A stretch of 64,000 nucleotides of DNA from Phellopilus nigrolimitatus (Eukaryota > Basidiomycota > Agaricomycetes > Hymenochaetales > Hymenochaetaceae), in assembly GCA_021029095.1 (NCBI GenBank), contig JAJOHG010000019.1, forward strand, positions 372,001 through 436,000. Reading direction: 5' to 3'. The position numbers and the translations under genes were made by a program. Positions within the stretch are counted from its first letter, which is position 1. The number at the start of each line of letters is the position of its first letter. Positions 57,259 through 64,000 of the stretch are shown here, piece after piece. Under the pieces are notes generated by a model. It worked only from the letters and a program-made list of their open reading frames with translations. It did not search any database and was not told where the DNA came from.

Positions 57259-58692
57259 ATGACGAAACACAGCAAGAACAATACCGCATCGTCCATTTTC
57301 TCGTATCACGAATACAAGAGACTCAACTATGGCACCCAACGCGTACGTTTGAGGTTGAATCTGTGTAACGCGAGGGAGATGTCCTGAATGTTTTGTGATC
57401 CTTCATACGGTCTAGCAACGCTTAGGACACGAGTCCATGCGCCAATACGATGCATGTGCGCTATGCCTGCAGAAGGCGCGCAACCCCGTTTCCTGCAACG
57501 ACGGGCACCTCTTCTGCAAGGAATGCATCTACGCGGACCTACGTTCGTCGCTGCTTTGTCTTCCCGATCCGCGTGTACGGTAACTGATAGGTACGGATGA
57601 TGCAGTGTCGCAGAAGAAGGATATAAAGCGGCAGAAGGCGAAGCTCGAGGCGCTGAAGAAGGAGGCCGAGGCGGAGCGCCTGCGCGTGCAAGCCGAGGCG
57701 CGCGAGCGTGTGCTGAAGGAGTTCGAGCGCGGTCAATTGGGTTTGGGCGGGGTGGTCGCTGCATCAACGTCGGGTGCCGTGAAAGAGAATAAGAGGGAGG
57801 TGGAAAAGCACGAGGAAGGAAAAGAGGAGGAAAAGGACGGCGCTGAAGAACGTACGTCCGCCAAACTAACCCGTCTTACGCTCCCGCTTGAACCGTTTCT
57901 GTCATGTTAACTTACAGCTCGCGGGACGAAGCGCAAGCACGATCTCAGCTTCTCTCCGACTCACATTGATCGGCTTGCCGCGGAGGCAGAAGCGGTCGCG
58001 CTCAAGCGTATCAAGCTCGAGCAGGCGGACGCGCTGAAGGCGAAGTTGCCCGACTTCTGGCTACCATCGCTCACGCCAACATACACGAGCACGGGTCCGC
58101 CAAAGGATTTGAAAGAGGTCAAAGTCGTCACGACGTGCAAAAGCGGGAAAGACGCCCATGAGATCTCGTATGTCTGCTTGATAAACCTCCCCATGCCTCT
58201 ATTCAATACGTTTGGTTCTTGGATTGGCAGCTTAAAATCACTAGTTCCTGTCGAATTCACCTACCCGAAAGACCTTCCGCCCGATGTGAAGAATGCCGCC
58301 GACCGGCGCGACGCGATCTGTCCTTCGTGTAAGAAAGGGTTGTCTAATTCAAATATAATGTTTTGTGCGTCGAATCTGTGCCTCCTGTAATTTATTCCGG
58401 CTAATCATTTGTGAGGGCAGTACTTACATCCTGCTCGCACATCGTCTGCAAGACGTGTACAGAGACACTCGTGCGCCCGTCGTCGCAATGCGTGGTGTGC
58501 GATAAGGAAGCCCCGACAGAGAAAATTGTGGAGCTGAAGCGGGAGGGTGCGTACACTTACTACCTTTCTTTTCATACACTTTCTTTCTAATCGTGAATGT
58601 CTGTGTCAACTTTGGTTTGCATTTTAGGTACGGGCTATGCGGGCGGCGGGTTGGCTGAGTCATCGAAAACAGGTGTCGCATTCCAAGGATGA
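57259..58692 (+). CDS. NOSIP: NOSIP-type U-box E3 ubiquitin ligase
   Basis: Nuclear E3 ligase family named for the human nitric-oxide-synthase-interacting protein, and spliceosome-associated in other fungi. Exon 1 starts at 57259 with MTKHSKNNTASSIFSYHEYK, the family's hallmark N-terminus, ending TQR (GTACGT at 57343). Exon 2 begins after GGTCTAG at 57414 (QRLGHESMRQYDACALCLQK) and gives the first half of the split U-box, NPVSCNDGHLFCKECIYADL. A long helical linker follows (KKDIKRQKAKLEALKKEAEA), then KRKHDLSFSPTHIDRLAAEA and KLPDFWLPSLTPTYT. The second half is ICPSCKKGLSNSN and VLTSCSHIVCKTCTETLV with CVVCDKEAPTEKIVELKREG, ending SKTGVAFQG at 58692. About 310 residues, complete for the family. 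Confidence 0.88.
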
Positions 58693-58981
58693 TTCCGCTT
58701 TCTAAGCCGAGGTCTCAAGGTCTCGTTAGACCTCTCTGTTCATCTCGGATCAAAGCTACTTGTATACTAGACATGTATAACTATACAGGCACTCTGCACT
58801 CTCATAGACCGTCATTTGGTCTGCACACACATTATGCACGAAAATCCGGCACACCTGCATTTAGAACATCCGATAGCTGGTAGTCAAAAAACATTATAGG
58901 GAAAAGAAAAGAAGAGGAAAAATGGCCAAGCCGACCCAGCCCGACGCACTCGAGCTAGATAGGCATTGACCGGCTCAAGGC

Positions 58982-59070
58982 AGGCAATACCAGGGTTCGA
59001 ACCTGGGTTCCGGGAAGATTGCCTCTAGGAACTAAATCAAAATCCCGATGATGACCACTACACTATTGCC
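58982..59070 (-). tRNA. tRNA-Gln(TTG), intron-containing candidate
   Basis: On the minus strand the 5' arm GGCAATA (59070-59064) pairs fully with the 3' arm TATTGCC (58989-58983). The D-arm/A-box reads GTGTAGTGGTCATCA, nearly the fungal tRNA-Gln sequence. The anticodon stem CGGGA/TCCCG holds a TTTTGAT loop with anticodon TTG, interrupted by about 20 nt after position 37, the normal place for a tRNA intron. The T-arm is CCAGG-TTCGAAC-CCTGG. Oddities: the two bases usually between acceptor and D stem are missing, and there is no T run straight after the 3' end (the nearest is about 66 bp on). It may be a working gene or a slightly decayed copy. Confidence 0.62.
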
Positions 59071-60091
59071 ATTTATATGCAAATTCTTGTGAGACTCTCT
59101 TCTCCCTTTCGGATTGCTTTCTCCCTTTCGGATTGCTAATCTTTACTCAACCCGACCGATCCTGACTAACATCAACAAGGATTCGATCAGCGATTTTCAG
59201 ACAGTGCTCGCGTTGTTAGCTAGGAAGCTTGACTCGGCGAGTCGGATATACATCAGGCATCGAAGGAGTTGGAGAGCCGCCATTATGATATGGGATCCTT
59301 ATGAGTGCTGTCAAGAGGTAACAGGGTGAGCCACAAAAGCCCATAGAAGAGACTGCTGATGGGAACTTGCTGTATTTTTTTACATAACCAAGGACCTGAC
59401 AATTACATTCTCGTAGACAGTGCCAGCAAAAGTTGATGAGACAATGCGACATCTATACTGTCAAGGATCCCGTACCAACTCTATTAAGCGGTCGGTCCGT
59501 TAGCAGCCGCCGACTACAGCTCGACCTCGTTCTATCTGGCATGAAGTACGATATGTTGACTGTCGAGAGGTGCGCAAAGTCTTCGTAAGAAATTCAACTT
59601 TTTCTCAAGATTTACCTCATGGATTCTAGATAAACCGTCCTCATCAAAGGGATAAGGCCGGTTCTGACAAATTCGCATTCTTTCGTTCTGGCGAGCCTGC
59701 CTGTAGGCTTTCGGTATGCTGGCCACAGTTTTACGGGTTTACTGCCGCCAACTTCAAGTTGCAAACTTCAAATGCCCTGACAGAATCTTTCCAAACAAAC
59801 TGGCCCACTTTGTGTCCGCGCCATTTGTGTCTCCCCAATGGCCTTCTTTGCAACATGTACATACGGAACGCATGAGCGATTGTATCGTTTTTTTTTTCTT
59901 TTTGCTCTCGGTTTTTTCTTCACGGACACATTTCATCATGTCTGGAACAAAGTATACAATCATCAAGTTATCTTACACCCAAACAAGTAATCGACCAGAA
60001 AATCAGAAAGAGACCACCATGTAATGAAGAAAATGAGGAACAAGAGCAATCGACACTTTACACTGGAACCTGTCGGTTGTCATTGTTTTAT
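59071..60091. other. Gene-free region with a 19-bp tandem duplication
   Basis: No gene found in 1 kb. TTCTCCCTTTCGGATTGCT occurs twice in tandem at 59100-59118 and 59119-59137, directly upstream (minus-strand sense) of the tRNA candidate. The right end is the 3' flank of the thaumatin-like gene. Confidence 0.5.
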
Positions 60092-61280
60092 TTAAGGGCA
60101 GAAAGTAAGGGTGTAATCTGCTGCCAAGCCCGAGTCGCACGTCCAGAGCGCGGTGCCGCTTCTCTCATCGTAAGCATATGCATACGAATTAGGGCAATTG
60201 CTCTTGAAGTAAGAATAGTCCGTAACCCCGGAGGACGGGCACGTTGCTGCCGTGTCATGCGAACCCGTGCAACAGTTGGCAGAGTCCTCTGAGAGCAGAT
60301 AGTCAAATTATGAGGGACTTGATTACTACGGAAAGTAGACGTACGAGGGTCGCCATCGAGGTTCGCAAAGCAGGCACTTTTGCAGCCGAGGGGGAAACCT
60401 GTCGAGTCGAAGGGACCCGCGAGCGCGCTGGGACCTACGCACGTAAAAAGTGTCTGTACAAACTTCATGCTGATAAATGAAGAGATCTTGTCACGAACAG
60501 TTCGGACCGAGATCAACCGGACAATTGGCGACGGAGCATCCGACATTGTTGGTGATAGCCATGGGAAGGTCGTATCCGTCCACAAGAGAAACTAAATTCA
60601 GGAAAATTCTGGTCACTGACATTTCGGCGAGATGAACGATATTAACGTACCATCGTAATAGTCCTTATTACCATCTCCCGTGAGGGTCCACTCCGCGACC
60701 GTCACGGGGGGTACACCCTTAATAACGAGATGAGGTCAGGAAGAGTAAGTACTAAGTTCGAGCGAAGCATAAGGGGACTAACAGTGCCAGTGTGCGGGTC
60801 GCACAGTAGTCCTCCATTGCACCCACCTGTGGCACACGACGTAGGACCTTGTACGGTGCTAAAGTCACAATTTCGGCGGCCCCAGATACGCCCTGCCGTC
60901 CAAGCATCAGGGACGGTAAAGCTAACTGAGGAATATGCCGCCGCCTCCCAGCTAGAAATGTTTCATTGAAGTATTTTGAAATTTGTAGTCACGAAAAGGT
61001 CCTACCCAGTTGCTTGATCTGGAACGCTGGTCCCAGAGTTCAGGTCAGTAAAGAGCTAGCGGGCATGAGTCATACAATAGAAGCTCAGAAATGGGTCGAG
61101 AAGAAACTCACCGCCGGCCTGTTGAAACGACAGCAACAATTTAGCGTTCCGTCAGAGTATGAGCTAGAAAGGAACGTGCCACATCGTGAAGGGACAGTTA
61201 TTGGTAACTGTGAAGGTCCTAGCAGAGACTGCAGCAATGAGCGCAAAAAGAGTTATGGTGTTTGAGGGTTTCGAGGTCAT
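60092..61280 (-). CDS. Thaumatin-like protein, secreted
   Basis: Extracellular TLP-fold protein; fungal members are thought to bind or cut beta-1,3-glucan in the cell wall. The ATG at 61280 begins MTSKPSNTITLFALIAAVSA, a signal peptide, before RTFTVTNNCPFTMW. A 7-nt exon (61112-61118) supplies part of WPA, then LFTDLNSGTSVPDQATGW. Further exons give FTVPDAWTAGRIWGRRNCDF, SCATGGCNGGLLCDP, VTVAEWTLTGDGNKDYYDVS with LVDGYDLPMAITN, CKSACFANLDGDP and CPNSYAYAYDERS, ending YTLTFCP at 60092. The conserved Arg-rich REDDD-like region and the many paired Cys of the fold are recognisable. Length about 250 residues. The first intron has either a GC donor (keeping the Trp) or a GT donor 3 nt earlier (dropping it). 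Confidence 0.87.
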
Positions 61281-63576
61281 GATTGGGATGGCGACTCGGG
61301 TTTGAAGACAGCGGGTCATAAACTCCGCCTTTAATGTTCCCAGGTTCCTGTTGAATCTTTCAATGAGCGTAGCAGCAGGAAGGCGGGAGCATGTGCATCG
61401 CTTGAGCGAAAACCATTGCCGCGGGCTTGACACGTACAACCTCGGGACCGATAGCACTCGCAGAAAAAAATCACATGGACAAGCGGAAGAAAACCACAGA
61501 ACAGAAGACCAGTGAATTGAATATAAAGAGAACGCAAAATCTGGAGGTGTGTCGCTGGCACTAGAATGAGATCCATGCGCTCGCAAGCCAGCTCAGAACT
61601 CTTCCATGTTATATATAAGATACTATTCAATTTGAGACGTAGAACAGCGCTTTCATCCTTCCGCGGAATGTCGACAATGAGTCCTGGAGCATAGATGAGA
61701 CTCGATGTCGAAAGGAGTTGAAATACACGTTCTTCAAAGCAAAGGGCAAATTGAAAGCCAGTCATCAGAGAATCAAACGATACGAAGTAAGTGACACACT
61801 GTGGGTCGTCAGTATATTGGTGCCGTTACAGTGCCTTAAATCTGATGAGGTCCATCATTCTTATTGTTTAGAGAAGAAATGTTGATACTCGCAACGTACA
61901 TCAAGATCAAGATTGGGGTCTGAAGAGGCACACTAGAAAGCCAGCTGCATAGTTGTGCAAGAAGCAGGAGCTCCCCTTGATGTGCTATTTTTGTATGCTT
62001 TGATCACAGGCGCCGAAGAGAATGTATCAGCAAAGTCGGTAACAGTACAGAAGGAAAGAAAAACGAGAATACAACCAAGGGGTGTAAGTTGGTAGAATCT
62101 AAAGACATCCGCCGCAACATGAAAATGAGACCGATTGCGGGCAAACATTGGCGAGTCTCCAAGATTCGAGGCCGATAACATGTCGTGTGTGCTGAATACA
62201 ACTACCCGCGGCACCAAACAAGTACTCTAAAATTGAGAAGGGACATAGGGAGATGTTGCCCATCGTGCCACTAACTTGCTGCGGAGGTCGACAATGGAGA
62301 GAATTCTCGTTCATTAGGCAGTCAGAGCAGCGGAGTTCGAAACTGAGCACGTGAGAAACGTCTTGTTGTGGAAAGCACAAGTTCCAGCGACCGGTCATAA
62401 ATTGTAGGACGACTTAAATTTACATTTCCCGTGCGCGTAGTTCGTCGTGCGCAGTACATACACCGGATTATTTCTGTTTAACATTTTTCTTGTTTGCGAC
62501 TGTGTAAGTTACAATCGGAATTCAGACAAGTTGCGACATACTGTAAGTTTAAAGCCACCATCGATCGCGCACAACTCTTTACAATTTCGCGTGATATGAT
62601 CCGTTTTCAGAAAAGTGTTTTTTCATCGGAGCTGTTTGAGAAGTTACCTCGCAACTAGTGAAAGTCATATGGCTGCTAAACTCGACCTGGTATTCGGTAA
62701 AATGAAGCCTGATGGAAGGAATGAGTCGAAAGAAATGCCGATATCGGAAACGCCTATCACAAACGTCCGTTAGCGAATCAAATGAGACTGTACTTAGGTA
62801 GACACATTTAATTCAGAGAGAAAAACAATGGTCCTCACAAGCAATGGTCTCCCATTTTCACTCAGCCATCTTACAGCTTTTTTGATAAGGCGCTATATAA
62901 GTCGATGAGTATGGTTCGAGGTACTAAATCACTGAGTTGCATAGATTGATAGTGGCCGTCTGGATGTGAATACCGCTGGTGGTCTGTCCACCGGTAAAGG
63001 GACAATAGCACTTGAATATGCGTGCAGTCGAACTCTACGCTGACTATATCTTGCTGTTTGCTATCCATTTGCTCGACGGCAGAAGTTAACGCAACCAGAC
63101 GATTCTATACAGATGCCGCCAAAGAATACATTGCTAAAGTCAAGGAGCGCTACGGGAGCGTGTCTCTTCAGTTCTGCGTAGAGACGACTCGAAAACTCGT
63201 CCATGATGGTGGGCGTCAACACGGTTATAGGCACGTCCAGATCGGCAATCCTTATTTGTCACGCTCTAAAGCCCAGCCACATTTTGTAACTACGCCCACT
63301 ACTTATGGATTACATATTAAAACAAGTAACAATCTACTAATACTACCATACGCTGTCAGCTTTAGAAATGTCGCACGAGATGGAATCCAGCGAAGGTTAC
63401 AAAGTCCATATGTGTATCCGCCATAACTCCGGAAATTCCTGGAATTTGCCGTGTATCTGAGGGTAATTAAAGACAGTTAGCAAAGGAATAAACATAGAAA
63501 CTCCAGACCAAAGCTCACTTTCATCTGCTGCCACAGAAAGGCTAGGTCATCCGCAGTGACGTGACGACTCGTTCAT
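61281..63576. other. 2.3-kb region without a confident gene
   Basis: Upstream region of the thaumatin-like gene. Open frames are short, several starting at non-ATG codons; a 65-codon ATG frame at 63068-62871 (-) has no recognisable family. Composition is unremarkable. No RNA genes seen. Confidence 0.4.
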
Positions 63577-64000
63577 CTAATAACAGTATAGCTTGATGTT
63601 CCGTGTGGCGCACACCTCATATAAACGTTTCAGGGAAGCCTTATTGACCTTATCTGAGGAACGAGAGTTGTACAAAAACCGAAGCGTGATACTTCGGAGC
63701 ATTGGAAGACGGCACACATCGCTTTTTGTTCCTGAGACCTCGAGACCAGACACAAGTGCCTGCGGCACCTCAATATGGTCAGTTGGCAGGATGATGTATT
63801 CAAGAACTTCGAGCGCTGGGAGTTCCAGTAAGGTCGCTGGGCGCATACACCCCGTTTCCAATTTGAGGACCTTCAAAGAGGGAAGGATGGAGAAAGCGAT
63901 AGCGATAGATCGATCCGGTTCGGCGATTTTAGAACCGTATGATACATCGAGGAGGACACTTTCGAGACATGAGGCCCAGGCTGCGAGACAGCGGAGCAGG
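63577..64000 (-). CDS. 3' end of an LRR/F-box-like protein (partial, runs off the window)
   Basis: The frame is open from the right edge of the window to the stop at 63577, so the start lies outside. About 140 C-terminal residues are visible: LLRCLAAWASCLESVLLDVS, FSILPSLKVLKLETGCMRPA, LLELPALEVLEYIILPTDHI, LPMLRSITLRFLYNSRSSD and LKRLYEVCATRNIKLYCY. Regularly spaced leucines in LxxLxxLxL blocks are typical of the leucine-rich part of fungal F-box proteins, a large family in basidiomycetes. Whether an F-box is present cannot be seen. It differs from the gene at 28749-29870 beyond the shared repeat style. Confidence 0.6.
   Translation of the reverse strand, partial: LLRCLAAWASCLESVLLDVSYGSKIAEPDRSIAIAFSILPSLKVLKLETGCMRPATLLELPALEVLEYIILPTDHIEVPQALVSGLEVSGTKSDVCRLPMLRSITLRFLYNSRSSDKVNKASLKRLYEVCATRNIKLYCY

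Noticed and set aside
63022..63426. 134-codon plus-strand frame near the right edge
   Set aside because: Starts at GTG and shows no domain; likely chance.

Overview
This is nuclear DNA from a basidiomycete fungus, most likely an agaricomycete. The genes are dense, lie on both strands, and are cut by many short (about 50-70 nt) GT-AG introns. The housekeeping proteins are clear fungal orthologues: RTF1, RPB9, a Cyp40 cyclophilin, ribosomal L27, Mis12/Mtw1, 1,3-beta-glucan synthase and NOSIP. There are no bacterial or organellar features.

Layout. 0.3-6.4 kb: a multi-span membrane protein (-) divergent from RTF1 (+). 6.6-8.3 kb: a badly decayed copy (+) of a fungal gene family that recurs further right. 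8.7-12 kb: RPB9 and a divergent G-protein alpha subunit (+), followed by 1.5 kb full of microsatellites. 13.5-22.9 kb: two head-to-tail copies of a 3.26-kb unit (-). The first unit keeps a 570-codon open frame; the second is frameshifted and split by a 2.8-kb element. 22.9-30 kb: Cyp40, a TKL-like protein kinase and a leucine-rich F-box-like protein (all -). 30.8-34.6 kb: two proteins of unknown function (+). 35-37.1 kb: a secreted FAD oxidoreductase (-). 38.3-45.3 kb: RPL27, a cytochrome P450 and Mis12 (+). 45.8-51.9 kb: FKS1 (-). 53-56.7 kb: a small secreted protein and an amino-acid permease (-). 57.3-58.7 kb: NOSIP (+). 59 kb: an intron-containing tRNA-Gln(TTG) candidate (-). 60.1-61.3 kb: a thaumatin-like protein (-). 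The right edge holds the 3' end of another LRR/F-box-like gene (-).

Main discovery. The element at 19,159-21,981 has imperfect inverted ends and lies between two TA dinucleotides. The other tandem unit provides the matching empty site with a single TA. Without the element and one TA, the second unit is as long as the first. It carries no transposase. Its cargo is an intron-retaining, damaged piece of the eIF2-gamma gene, with a piece of a second gene nested inside. This looks like a Pack-type (gene-capturing) TA-targeting DNA transposon, caught after it broke a recently duplicated gene.

Other points of interest: a G-alpha lacking the catalytic Gln and the switch I Mg-binding Thr; a thaumatin gene with a 7-nt exon and a GC/GT donor choice that adds or drops a conserved Trp; RPL27 with exons of 10, 17 and 6 nt; and a cluster of 24-25-bp homopolymers around the G-alpha gene. 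Exon boundaries were read by eye from splice signals and protein similarity, so most CDS entries give the outer span.
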